NCBI GenBank assembly: GCA_902727855.1
Contig: CACVAS010000117.1
Location: 242,931-306,930, forward strand
Direction of reading: 5' to 3'
DNA length: 64,000 nucleotides
Source: an uncultured Sulfurovum sp.
Lineage (GTDB): Bacteria; Campylobacterota; Campylobacteria; Campylobacterales; Sulfurovaceae
The notes beneath the pieces were generated by a model, which saw only the letters and a list, made by a program, of their open reading frames with translations, did no database searches and was not told where the DNA came from. Position 1 is the stretch's first letter. Every line of letters begins with the position of its first letter. The position numbers were made by a program, and so were the translations under genes. Below, in pieces: positions 18,242 through 26,171 of the stretch.

Positions 18242-19023
18242 TGGAAAGTATAGATTTATGGACCATAGCCAGCATCGCTTTTTTAGGTGCCTTTGGACAC
18301 TGTGTAGGCATGTGTGGCGGTATAGTTATCGCCTACTCAACTGCAAAGATAGATAACAAATGGTCCAACCTCATGCAAGGACTGGCACACCTTAGCTACT
18401 CTTTTGGACGTATCACTACCTATGTGATGCTAGGAGCTATATTTGGTGCGCTTGGTGGTGTGGCACAGTTTAGTGGTACTGCAACTGCCACGCTAACTAT
18501 ACTAGCAGGTATCTTTATGATACTTGCGGGTTTGTCACTCCTAGGTAAACTGGAGTTTCTCACCAAGCTTGAACATTCATTTTCAAAAACCAAATGGTAT
18601 CAGGATGTGTTTCGTCATGTACTGCGTTCCAAATCACTCTACAGCTTTTATATCTTAGGACTACTTAATGGGCTTTTGCCTTGTGGACTGGTCTACTTCT
18701 TTGCAGTGACTGCTGCAAGTACAGGTAGCCCTTTGTGGGGAGCACTGGTGATGTTCATCTTTGGTCTGAGTACCATTCCTGCTCTTTTTAGCTTAGGGTT
18801 TTTTACTCAGCTGCTTAACAGAAGTAATTTACGAAAAGTGATGATGAACTTAGCTTCTATCATCGTGATACTCTTTGGGATCTATACTATCTATAGAGGG
18901 TATGACTTCATAGAAAATCCTGAGAAGTCTGTGTTAAATTGTTGTGAAGATGAAGAAGAATCACACAGCCATGAAGCCAATACAAGCACATTGGCACCTT
19001 TTGAAGTGATAAAAGAACAGTGA
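18241..19023 (+). CDS. SafE/TauE-type (COG2836-like) membrane protein, copy 1
   Basis: 260 residues with about six membrane helices. The first helix carries the hallmark GHCVGMCGG and a later one has NGLLPCGLVY, so Cys residues lie within the membrane as in CcdA-like and COG2836 proteins. Those proteins often sit with cbb3 oxidase or copper genes. The tail has NCCEDEEESHSHE, a Cys/His/acid cluster suited to metal binding. It ends the NosL operon. A close paralog is at 37135-37926. Assignment as a sulfite exporter by name alone would be unsafe. Confidence 0.82.
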   Translation: MESIDLWTIASIAFLGAFGHCVGMCGGIVIAYSTAKIDNKWSNLMQGLAHLSYSFGRITTYVMLGAIFGALGGVAQFSGTATATLTILAGIFMILAGLSLLGKLEFLTKLEHSFSKTKWYQDVFRHVLRSKSLYSFYILGLLNGLLPCGLVYFFAVTAASTGSPLWGALVMFIFGLSTIPALFSLGFFTQLLNRSNLRKVMMNLASIIVILFGIYTIYRGYDFIENPEKSVLNCCEDEEESHSHEANTSTLAPFEVIKEQ

Positions 19024-19026
19024 GTC

Positions 19027-19575
19027 TTATAGTGTGACTAGAGACTTTATAGCACACTCTACACTTTTATCTATATCTTTACCTTCTAAGTCCATAAAGT
19101 CTACCTGTACAGCGTAGACTTTTTTACCTCCATAGGAAAAGATAAAATGTAAATAGCCTGCATACAGTTTACTTTTTACTGTTTTTTTACCTGGATCTGC
19201 CTTATCATTTTCATAAATATAATAATCTACCCCTACTTTATTACCAGTATTAGGTATTTGTTTTTTATACTGTGCTATCGCATTTTCTACAAGCTTATCT
19301 ACGTCTTTAAGATCAACATACTCAAACATTCGTGTTTTCATGTATACAGATTTTTGAACTCTTGATGTGAGTTTGTATGCACCAGTATAAAGTGCATTTT
19401 TTACTTTTTCGAATTGATTCTCATCATATACCTTTTCAAAAACGACAGACTTTTTATGACAGGCTATACGATCTGCCTTTCCACTTTTTTTACTATTTCC
19501 TTGAAAAGAAAAAAACGCAATACCCACAATCAATAATAACGTGAGTAAAGTATAGATATATTTCATTTTATTCAT
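19027..19575 (-). CDS. Hypothetical exported or membrane-anchored protein
   Basis: 182 residues with an N-terminal hydrophobic segment (about 5-23) lacking a lipobox. The rest is Lys-rich, with a central region (VGVDYYIYENDKADPGKK, then KLYAGYLHFIFSYGGKKVYAVQVDFM) that looks like a beta-rich domain. No family was recognised. It is the last gene of the minus-strand cytochrome bd run, 19 bases after trmO, and is convergent with the SafE gene. MKYIYTL at the fourth codon is an alternative start. Confidence 0.65.
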   Translation of the reverse strand: MNKMKYIYTLLTLLLIVGIAFFSFQGNSKKSGKADRIACHKKSVVFEKVYDENQFEKVKNALYTGAYKLTSRVQKSVYMKTRMFEYVDLKDVDKLVENAIAQYKKQIPNTGNKVGVDYYIYENDKADPGKKTVKSKLYAGYLHFIFSYGGKKVYAVQVDFMDLEGKDIDKSVECAIKSLVTL

Positions 19576-19594
19576 CTTAAACTCTTTCTATATT

Positions 19595-20098
19595 TTAGGC
19601 ATCAGCCTGGCAAACAAAACGGTCATCAGATCGTTTTGTACTTACTTCATCTTCTGTAGACTTCATCCATCCTGATTTGACTTCGCCTTCCACTCTATCA
19701 AAATTTTCTATGTAAGGCTTGATATCTAAAAGCGGCGTACCGTCTAAGATATCTACCCCTTTAATAGTAACAATATTACCTTCAACCTTAACAAGTTCAA
19801 CTACTGATAAGCCCATACTATTTGGATGCATGGGCGTACGTGTAGAGAAAACACCTCTTGGGGTATGTGTTTTATCGTTGAAAGGAATGACGCTAAGTTT
19901 CGGCGCTTTTACCTTATGAAAATAATACATCAAATACACATGTGAAAATCCATCCAAATCCTTTAATCCTTCTACATACTGCTCCTCAAATACGAGTGTA
20001 GCATAGACATCTTTTGCACCTTTGGGTTGGACTGGCATGTTGACCAAGTCACAATAAGGTGAACGTATAGTAGCGATCTGCTTTAATTCAAATGTCAT
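19595..20098 (-). CDS. trmO: tRNA (N6-threonylcarbamoyladenosine(37)-N6)-methyltransferase TrmO family
   Basis: 167 residues of the TsaA/TrmO (UPF0066) beta-barrel family. It is expected to methylate t6A37 in threonine tRNA with S-adenosylmethionine. Visible signatures: IATIRSPYCDLVNMPVQP, LVFEEQYVEGLKDLDGFSHVYLMYYFHK, GVFSTRTPMHPNSMGLSVVELV and GVDILDGTPLLDIKPYI. E. coli TrmO (235 aa) has a C-terminal extension that this short form lacks. It starts one base after the preceding NifX-like gene. Confidence 0.88.
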   Translation of the reverse strand: MTFELKQIATIRSPYCDLVNMPVQPKGAKDVYATLVFEEQYVEGLKDLDGFSHVYLMYYFHKVKAPKLSVIPFNDKTHTPRGVFSTRTPMHPNSMGLSVVELVKVEGNIVTIKGVDILDGTPLLDIKPYIENFDRVEGEVKSGWMKSTEDEVSTKRSDDRFVCQADA

Positions 20099-20099
20099 A

Positions 20100-20465
20100 T
20101 TAATGTACCGAACAGGTACCGTTACCGCTACTCATTTCCAGTTTTCCTGAAACAAGCATCGTCACACTTTCCTCTACGTTAGGAGAGTTTTGGTCAAAAT
20201 AGAGGTCTAACCCTGCTTCTTTAAAACCCTGCGCTGGCGAAGCACCGATACCTGAGACCACCAAAGCATCAGGTTTAAGTGCCATGATGTTAGCAACAGC
20301 ATTACCACAAGCACCACCACTGTGTCCTTGATTTTCTACACATTGTACTTCTATGATTTTGTTATCATCCAAAGTGACAATCGTATAAAATTTTGCTTTT
20401 CCAAAATGTGCACCTCTTTTACTTAAATAACCCATATTTTCATCCGTTGGAAATACTAATCTCAT
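20100..20465 (-). CDS. NifX/NifB C-terminal-like (dinitrogenase Fe-Mo cofactor biosynthesis) protein
   Basis: 121 residues. The ribonuclease H-like NifX fold is indicated by FPTDENMGYLSKRGAHFGKAKFYTIV at the start and the glycine-rich GHSGGACGNAVANIMALKPDALVVSGIGASPAQGF. Such proteins bind iron-sulfur or FeMo cofactor precursors in nitrogen fixers. Stand-alone ones occur widely with no nitrogenase and unknown role. The tail has a Cys-His pair (GTCSVH). Its ATG overlaps the stop of the CydX-like gene (ATGA). Confidence 0.85.
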   Translation of the reverse strand: MRLVFPTDENMGYLSKRGAHFGKAKFYTIVTLDDNKIIEVQCVENQGHSGGACGNAVANIMALKPDALVVSGIGASPAQGFKEAGLDLYFDQNSPNVEESVTMLVSGKLEMSSGNGTCSVH

Positions 20466-20599
20466 TGTTTATCCTTTTTTTCTAAATTCTCTTCCAAATG
20501 CTCAATATTGAGCAATACAAACTTATAAGAGATAAATATAACCACTGGCCATGAGGCATACCATAAGAGTGCCGAGGTGTAATCTACTACGCTTTCCAT
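20462..20599 (-). CDS. CydX-like small subunit of cytochrome bd oxidase, 45 aa
   Basis: 45 residues starting 18 bases after the cydB stop, with the ribosome-site-like AAGGAAAAAT in between. One membrane helix is preceded by LLWYASW and followed by IEHLEE. The layout resembles E. coli CydX (MWYFAW... ALEHVE): Trp-Tyr-x-x-Trp at the start of the helix and Glu-His-hydrophobic-Glu at its end, about 20 residues apart against 23. CydX stabilises the heme b595/d region. The overlap with the next gene (ATGA) supports translation. Family membership is inferred from pattern and position. Confidence 0.72.
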   Translation of the reverse strand: MESVVDYTSALLWYASWPVVIFISYKFVLLNIEHLEENLEKKDKQ

Positions 20600-20617
20600 A
20601 ATTTTTCCTTTTTTATT

Positions 20618-21742
20618 TTAATAATGATGATGATCTGACTCAACCTCTTTGGAGGTGATCTGTTCTTTATCCATAGACTTCCATACCAAATAAATGTACC
20701 CCAGTACAAATGGCACCATCAGTGAGACATAACTCATCGCTGTGAGTGTATAGTGACTGCCTGAGCTATTTTCTATGGTTAAAGAACTTGCTATATCGCT
20801 CAGTGAAGGGTAGATAGCTGTTTGGTTGAATCCAAGAAGGCTGAGTAAACTTACCACTGTCAGTACGGTGCCTAAACCAGAGAACCAGATGCCTTTGATT
20901 GACGCTTTAAAGAGTGTGATGTAAAAAGCATACAGTACCAACAACACCCCAGTAAGCAGTGAGCCAAGTATAGTTGGTGTATCTATAAGGTTGTGTAAAA
21001 ACTTATAGCTTACAATTTCAAAACCTTTTTCACTATAAGCTACGCCACTCATAAATAGTAGCATACCCGCAACCAGTAGAAATAACCCTACAAAGAGTAC
21101 AGCATCGATTTTAAGTTGTTTTCTGGCTCTTTTTATGATGTTTGCTTCATTGATATTGTTGATAAAGTACAAACTCGCCTGTGCACGTGCTAGAAAAAAG
21201 ATAGTTAAACCAAAAGCGACATTAAAAGGATTGAGTACTGCTTCAAGTCCATAGGTATGGTTTGTCCATGAAGAAAGGTTCATGTCGTTTTTGATGAAGT
21301 TTCCACCTGTATAAAAGGTTGCCAAGGCAATACCAATAAGTGTGATTCCTAAAGAACCATTGATATATAAAAACCATTCATACGTTCTTTGTCCTAAAAA
21401 GTTGTTAGGCTTTTTACGGTATTCATAAGAGACTGCCTGGATGATAAAACAAAATAGTATCGCCATCCACACATAGTATGCCCCACCAAAACTCACTGCA
21501 TAGAGTAAAGGAAATGCTGCAAACAGTGCACCACCAAACATGACGAGACTCGTGAAACCAAGTTCCCATTTACGTCCAAGAGATGCGATGATGACATTCT
21601 TTTCCTCCTCTGTTTTAGCCAAGGTATTGAGCAGTGTCTGACCACCTTGCACAAACATAAGAAATACAAAAAGTGCCCCTAGTAAAGCGACAATGAACCA
21701 CCAATACTGTTGTAGTGTTAAGAGAGATAAAGTTTCAAACAT
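20618..21742 (-). CDS. cydB: Cytochrome bd ubiquinol/menaquinol oxidase subunit II
   Basis: 374 residues with about nine membrane helices, the normal CydB length. The N-terminal LQQYWWFIVALLGALFVFLMFVQGGQTLL carries the family's GGQ region. It forms the structural partner of CydA in the terminal oxidase that reduces O2 to water at high affinity without pumping protons. The C-terminus ends in DHHHY. It lies one base after cydA. Confidence 0.95.
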   Translation of the reverse strand: MFETLSLLTLQQYWWFIVALLGALFVFLMFVQGGQTLLNTLAKTEEEKNVIIASLGRKWELGFTSLVMFGGALFAAFPLLYAVSFGGAYYVWMAILFCFIIQAVSYEYRKKPNNFLGQRTYEWFLYINGSLGITLIGIALATFYTGGNFIKNDMNLSSWTNHTYGLEAVLNPFNVAFGLTIFFLARAQASLYFINNINEANIIKRARKQLKIDAVLFVGLFLLVAGMLLFMSGVAYSEKGFEIVSYKFLHNLIDTPTILGSLLTGVLLVLYAFYITLFKASIKGIWFSGLGTVLTVVSLLSLLGFNQTAIYPSLSDIASSLTIENSSGSHYTLTAMSYVSLMVPFVLGYIYLVWKSMDKEQITSKEVESDHHHY

Positions 21743-21743
21743 A

Positions 21744-23273
21744 TTAGTGTTCCTCCATTCCTTTTTTGATTTGTGTGGTCATGATGCGTATCTCTGCGAT
21801 GAGCAGTCCGGTAAAGGTGATAGCAAAAAGCCAAAATGTTGTTTGTACTGCCGTAGTACTGACCTGTGAAGTAGCCATACCTACTGGTAACATCTCAAAG
21901 ATCGCCCATGGCTGTCTTCCTACTTCAGCAACGATCCAGCCCATCTCTCCAGCTATATATCCTAAAGGAATAGACCACAACGCTGCTCTAAGTAGCATCT
22001 TTTGATTATCTAACTTACCTACCACACTAAAATAAAGCAGGAAGAAAAAGAGTGCCAAAAACCATGTACCTAACCCCACCATGATATGAAAACTATAAAA
22101 GGTAAGTGCCACAGGAGGAATGATGTCTTCAGGATTTTTTAAATACCCATATCCAAAATACTTCTCATTGGCTCTAAACTCTTCTAATGCTTTTTGGGCT
22201 TCTGTATCATTCCCTGTTTTTTTAGCGTCTTTATAAGCTTTGAGCGCGGCTATGGCTATTTTTCCTTTATCCATTTTTGATTGTGCAGATTCAATGTTGT
22301 GATGATCCATATCTCCATACACAAGATCATTGATACCCGGTACAAAAGCATTCATATCGTGAAAACCTAGCAGTGAAAGTGCTCTAGGTATTTCAATACT
22401 CCAAAAGAACTCCTCTTGATCATCCCCTATTTGTTTGTTATGATTAAGTTGCCCTATGGCTACGATACCCGCACGTTCGTGCCCATCATAGAGTCCTTCC
22501 ATAGCTGCTAGTTTGGTAGGTTGTGTAAGGGCTACTTGATGTGCTGCTTCATCTCCTGTAAAAATGAGAAAAATAGAAGTAATGAGTCCAAACGTCGCAC
22601 CCACTACCATACTCTTTTTGGCCTTGATCACATCTTTGTTTTTTAGCAGATACCACGCAGAGATACCTACAACAAATAAAGATCCCATCACATAACCACT
22701 TCCTACTGTGTGTAAGAATTTAGAGTAAGCATTAGGGTTAAACAGTACATCAAAAAAGCTGGACATTTCAAAACGTGCAGTGTCAAGGTTAAACTCCATG
22801 CCTATAGGATGTTGCATCCAACCGTTTGCTACGAGTATCCAAAGTGCAGAGAGGTTTGATCCAATCGCCACAAGCCAAGTGGAGAGTAAATGCATTTTTT
22901 TACTCACTTTATCCCAACCGAAAAACATGACAGCAAAGAAAGTGGACTCCATAAAAAATGCCATGATCCCCTCAATGGCAAGTGGCGCACCAAAGATGTC
23001 CCCCACTATCCAAGAGTAGTTTGACCAGTTGGTTCCAAACTCAAACTCCATAATGATACCTGTGGCCAGTCCAATAGCAAAATTGATAGCAAAAAGGGTC
23101 ATCCAAAACTTAGTGATCTCTTTCCAAATCACATTACCCGTCTTTACATAGATTGTCTCCATAATTGCAACGATAAAAGAGAGTCCCAAAGTCAGTGGTA
23201 CAAAAAGCCAGTGATATAAGGCCGTAAGCGCAAATTGCGCGCGTGACCAGTCTGTTAAAAGTGTATCTTCCAT
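21744..23273 (-). CDS. cydA: Cytochrome bd oxidase subunit I
   Basis: 509 residues. Conserved blocks: SRAQFALTALYHWLFVPLTLG with the N-terminal His ligand, GIIMEFEFGTNWSNYSWIVGDIFGAPLAIEG, the quinol-loop region (FWSIEIPRALSLLGFHDMNA), YSFHIMVGLGTWF with the Met heme ligand neighbourhood, and GWIVAEVGRQPWAIFEMLPVG. The Q-loop is of intermediate or short type; the E. coli insertion is not obvious. It gives O2 respiration at low oxygen and resistance to sulfide and NO. Confidence 0.97.
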   Translation of the reverse strand: MEDTLLTDWSRAQFALTALYHWLFVPLTLGLSFIVAIMETIYVKTGNVIWKEITKFWMTLFAINFAIGLATGIIMEFEFGTNWSNYSWIVGDIFGAPLAIEGIMAFFMESTFFAVMFFGWDKVSKKMHLLSTWLVAIGSNLSALWILVANGWMQHPIGMEFNLDTARFEMSSFFDVLFNPNAYSKFLHTVGSGYVMGSLFVVGISAWYLLKNKDVIKAKKSMVVGATFGLITSIFLIFTGDEAAHQVALTQPTKLAAMEGLYDGHERAGIVAIGQLNHNKQIGDDQEEFFWSIEIPRALSLLGFHDMNAFVPGINDLVYGDMDHHNIESAQSKMDKGKIAIAALKAYKDAKKTGNDTEAQKALEEFRANEKYFGYGYLKNPEDIIPPVALTFYSFHIMVGLGTWFLALFFFLLYFSVVGKLDNQKMLLRAALWSIPLGYIAGEMGWIVAEVGRQPWAIFEMLPVGMATSQVSTTAVQTTFWLFAITFTGLLIAEIRIMTTQIKKGMEEH

Positions 23274-23276
23274 TCC

Positions 23277-23501
23277 TTATTCCTTATGTGATGTTAAACT
23301 TTGAAGTACATGTTCTGCTCTTTCACTGTCAGTAGAAAAATTCTCTTTTAAAAAGTTAGGGAAAAAGAGGATTTTCATAATGACAAAAAATATTACAAAC
23401 TTGATACCAATAATCGCCCAGAGGCGCTTACCTATCTTCATGTTTTTAAAACCTTCCAGATAAAACTGGAAGATTTTTTTAATGGTGGTGATGATGTTCA
23501 T
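23277..23501 (-). CDS. DUF4492 protein of the cydAB operon
   Basis: About 74 residues from the ATG at 23501, overlapping the upstream gene's end by 23 bases. The frame is open further upstream, but there it runs antiparallel through the His-tail codons and is not plausible. IKKIFQFYLEGFKNMKIGKR-LWAIIGIKFVIFFV-IMKILFFPNFLK matches DUF4492, a small one-helix family that occurs almost only before cydA in Campylobacterota and Bacteroidota. It ends 3 bases before cydA. The role is unknown; assembly or stability of the oxidase is likely. Confidence 0.85.
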   Translation of the reverse strand: MNIITTIKKIFQFYLEGFKNMKIGKRLWAIIGIKFVIFFVIMKILFFPNFLKENFSTDSERAEHVLQSLTSHKE

Positions 23502-23889
23502 GTCCATGTCCGTGATCACCATGTATATGTCTACTTTCATGCTGTTTAATAATCTCAGCCATAGTCGTATCATTGAGCATCTCAAGTTCACCATCAGCAA
23601 ACTTTTCTATGAGTTCATCAAGTAGAATTCTTTCATATCCTGAGTGATAAAGAGACATTCCACCATGGGCTTGTATCATCTCATAAGGAGTCACCCCCAT
23701 CTCTTGCATGATAATGGTGTCTATTCCCTCATTTGCAAACCATTCGATGACGGCTTTTCCACCTTTTGCAGGGTTTTCCATGATAGTTACGCTTTCTTTT
23801 TCTACAAAGGCAAACCATTTTGCCTTACCAAATAGTGGTGCCACTGCGGGGTTTTTTTTGTTCATTTTTACGGGTATTGCTATTTTCAT
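23479..23889 (-). CDS. NifX-like protein with C-terminal poly-His tail
   Basis: 136 residues. The NifX/NifB-C fold is suggested by MKIAIPVKMNKKNPAVAPLFGKAKWFAFV, EWFANEGIDTIIMQEMGVTPYEMIQAHGGM and the C-terminal helix. The tail HGDHGHGHEHHHHH is a metal-binding sequence of the type found in Ni/Zn/Cu chaperones. It is directly upstream of DUF4492-cydAB and adjoins the 54-aa Cys protein with no spacing. Iron, heme or other metal delivery to the oxidase is an inference. Confidence 0.83.
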   Translation of the reverse strand: MKIAIPVKMNKKNPAVAPLFGKAKWFAFVEKESVTIMENPAKGGKAVIEWFANEGIDTIIMQEMGVTPYEMIQAHGGMSLYHSGYERILLDELIEKFADGELEMLNDTTMAEIIKQHESRHIHGDHGHGHEHHHHH

Positions 23890-24054
23890 CTAGTTTTCCT
23901 TTTTAGGTATGAATTTTCCACACCCTCTTTCTTCATTACCACCAAATCTTTTGATTTCTCTGGTAGTATCATTTACATAAATCACTGTTCTTTTACATTT
24001 AGGTGCTTCTACACAAACCTCATTGCTACATCCAATATCTTCTGCTACTGCCAT
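23890..24054 (-). CDS. Small four-Cys protein, 54 aa
   Basis: 54 residues, soluble, with Cys9, Cys14, Cys20 and Cys45 (GCSNEVCVEAPKCKR ... ERGCGKF). Four Cys in so short a protein suggest a zinc or iron-sulfur site or redox pairs. The start has AAAGGAAATAAA upstream. The stop is immediately followed by the start of the His-tailed NifX gene, and the pentaheme cytochrome gene ends 18 bases before it, so it is inside the cytochrome bd operon. I know no named family. Confidence 0.68.
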   Translation of the reverse strand: MAVAEDIGCSNEVCVEAPKCKRTVIYVNDTTREIKRFGGNEERGCGKFIPKKEN

Positions 24055-24072
24055 TTTATTTCCTTTATATTG

Positions 24073-25173
24073 TTATTTTATTTCAAATTTTTCTGTTTTA
24101 AAATGATGAAACTTTGTTGCTATTACACTCTTGTCTAAGTCTAAACTTTTAAGCATTTTTGGGTTTACCAAGAAGTATCCAATAGTAACTTCTAGTCTAT
24201 CTCCTTTTTCCAATACGTCATTAAAAGTGACTACTCTTTTTTCATTGGCTTTTACCGCGGTATCTTGTACAACCTCATTAGCTAACCATGGTGGGGTTCC
24301 TTTACCTTCTGCACCGATAACTCTAGCAAAATTTTTAACTGCTAAATCTATGACTTTACTTTTACGCGTGATTTTAGCCCGTAGTTGCATCACACGCATT
24401 GGATGAAGGGCTAATGCATGGGAACTCTTGTTGTCTATGGTAATATCAAATGTTCTTTCATGGCGTTTCAAGATAATGTCAACATACTGGGTCAACATAC
24501 CTTGATGAGAATGTGTACCTGGAAAACCATGAAAAGCATGTTCTTTTGTCTTATGCATAGTTGATACTGAGCCTTTAACTTTTGGCATATGACAGCTAAC
24601 ACAATTACTACCATCAAGTTCATTGTCAATATTTGTTGAACAGACATTGATGTCATACTTATTTTTCTTATGTGAATGACACCCTACACAGACATTTCCA
24701 CTGTTAAAGTGTTTACTATCAGTTTTTATCTTATGAAAAGGGGATTCTATATGGGACTTAAGTGAACCAAAATATGCTTTTCCCTCTTTGGCTATGATGT
24801 TTGTATTTGACATATGCCCCGGCTTTATAGACTCTATCCTGTGACAATAAGCACAAGAAATTCCTTCTCTTTGGGTAGTATCATTTGCATCAGGTACAAC
24901 ACCATTATGTTTTTCCACCAATGCACCGTAGTTAGATGCTGAAGGAGTATGACACTTGGCACATGCATAAGAGGACATCTTAGTATTTTTAGGATGTTTT
25001 TTCCAGACGGCAGCATGTATTTCATCATCAAATATAGATGCTTTAGCATGTTGTGTAGACTGAAATTCTTTATAAATTGTGGGATGACAAGATTTACACG
25101 TTTGAGAAGGTTCAAAAGTAGGATGAGCATACATTGATACATATAATGCACTTAAAAGTAGTATATATTTCAT
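24073..25173 (-). CDS. Periplasmic pentaheme c-type cytochrome (cytochrome c554-like)
   Basis: About 366 residues from the ATG at 25173, chosen for a GAAAGAG site before it; another ATG lies five codons upstream. Signal peptide ends near MYA. Five CXXCH heme sites: CKSCH, CAKCH, CAYCH, CVGCH and CVSCHMPK, all in the N-terminal ~190 residues, with extra His between them. The C-terminal ~170 residues are heme-free and beta-rich. This resembles multiheme proteins of the c554/NrfB-like group. Being first in the cydAB run suggests electron transfer linked to the quinol pool, but the partner is unknown. Confidence 0.85.
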   Translation of the reverse strand: MKYILLLSALYVSMYAHPTFEPSQTCKSCHPTIYKEFQSTQHAKASIFDDEIHAAVWKKHPKNTKMSSYACAKCHTPSASNYGALVEKHNGVVPDANDTTQREGISCAYCHRIESIKPGHMSNTNIIAKEGKAYFGSLKSHIESPFHKIKTDSKHFNSGNVCVGCHSHKKNKYDINVCSTNIDNELDGSNCVSCHMPKVKGSVSTMHKTKEHAFHGFPGTHSHQGMLTQYVDIILKRHERTFDITIDNKSSHALALHPMRVMQLRAKITRKSKVIDLAVKNFARVIGAEGKGTPPWLANEVVQDTAVKANEKRVVTFNDVLEKGDRLEVTIGYFLVNPKMLKSLDLDKSVIATKFHHFKTEKFEIK

Positions 25174-25347
25174 TAAAAACTCTTTCATAGGTATTCATTA
25201 TAATAGTTATAATAAACAGAGTATATAGTTTTAAACTTAATATATGACGAATAAAGTGTATATTCTAGTTATTTTATACATCAAAAACATCAATATACGT
25301 TTATATTAATTTTAGTATAAATGATGTTTTTATAATAGGTTTAAACA

Positions 25348-26163
25348 TTAAAACCCTAACTCTTTTTTACGATTGTCAATATATTTAGTTGTACCTATGG
25401 CAATACCACTAGCAATACGATCTTGATAGTCAGCAGTAAAGAGTCTAGCACGTTCTTTATCATTGGTAATATACCCTACTTCTACGAGTATAGAAGGGCG
25501 GCTAGCACCTACAAGAACATAAAAAGGGGCAGGTCTTACACCACCGTTTTTAACGTCACTATATTTATTTCTTAAATGAGCAATAATATTACCCTGGACA
25601 TCTATGGCTAATTTATTTGATTCAATAATTTTTGGTCCATTGAGTACTGAATCTATAATGACATTTTTACTCAATGCATCAGCACCTTGAAGTACCGAAG
25701 CATTTTCTCTAGCAGCAATACGCTGTGATTTTGCATCTCTTGTTTTTTGTAGAAAGTATGTCTCAACACCTTCTACTTTGTTAAAACGTTTTTTATTTGC
25801 AATAGCATTTGCATGAATTGAGATAAATACCTTTCCCTCTTGTGTGTCTGCAATTTTTGTACGACCTGAGAGTTTTATAAATCTATCTTTTTTTCTCGTT
25901 AAATGGACTTTATAACCCATAGCTCGGAATTTACTTGCTGTTAAATGTGCAATTTTTAATACCAAGTCTTTCTCTTGTTTATTGGCGGAGGTTGCACCAC
26001 TATCATGTCCACCATGCCCTGCATCAATAACAATTAAACTCTCTGATCTGTCTGATTTAGCTGAGATCAATTTGGTCCCAATAAAACTATAAGTAACATT
26101 TTCTTTTGTTGTACATCCGGCTAACAGCAATAACAGACCACATGACACTAATATTTTATACAT
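25348..26163 (-). CDS. N-acetylmuramoyl-L-alanine amidase, lipoprotein (AmiC-like)
   Basis: 271 residues: lipobox LLLLAGC (Cys16), then an Amidase_3 domain from about residue 42. Zinc ligands and catalytic residues are visible in VIDAGHGGHDSGA, the Glu of NKQEKDLVL, SIHANA and SILVEVGYITN. It cleaves the amide bond between MurNAc and the stem peptide during cell separation. It is 9 bases downstream of a longer paralog with nearly identical domain sequence (VETYFLQKTRDAKSQRIAA in both), so the pair arose by tandem duplication. This copy has no AMIN domain. Confidence 0.93.
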   Translation of the reverse strand: MYKILVSCGLLLLLAGCTTKENVTYSFIGTKLISAKSDRSESLIVIDAGHGGHDSGATSANKQEKDLVLKIAHLTASKFRAMGYKVHLTRKKDRFIKLSGRTKIADTQEGKVFISIHANAIANKKRFNKVEGVETYFLQKTRDAKSQRIAARENASVLQGADALSKNVIIDSVLNGPKIIESNKLAIDVQGNIIAHLRNKYSDVKNGGVRPAPFYVLVGASRPSILVEVGYITNDKERARLFTADYQDRIASGIAIGTTKYIDNRKKELGF

Positions 26164-26171
26164 TTAATCTC

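Noticed and set aside
13247..19023. Calling the NosL operon a nitrous-oxide reductase (nos) locus
   Set aside because: nosZ, nosD, nosF, nosY and the nosG/H/C genes typical of Campylobacterota nos clusters are absent; the ABC genes are MacB/LolDE-type, not NosFY.
23505..23600. N-terminal extension of the DUF4492 frame
   Set aside because: It overlaps the coding sequence of the NifX-like protein in another frame and adds nothing seen in DUF4492; the ATG at 23501 gives the family-length protein.
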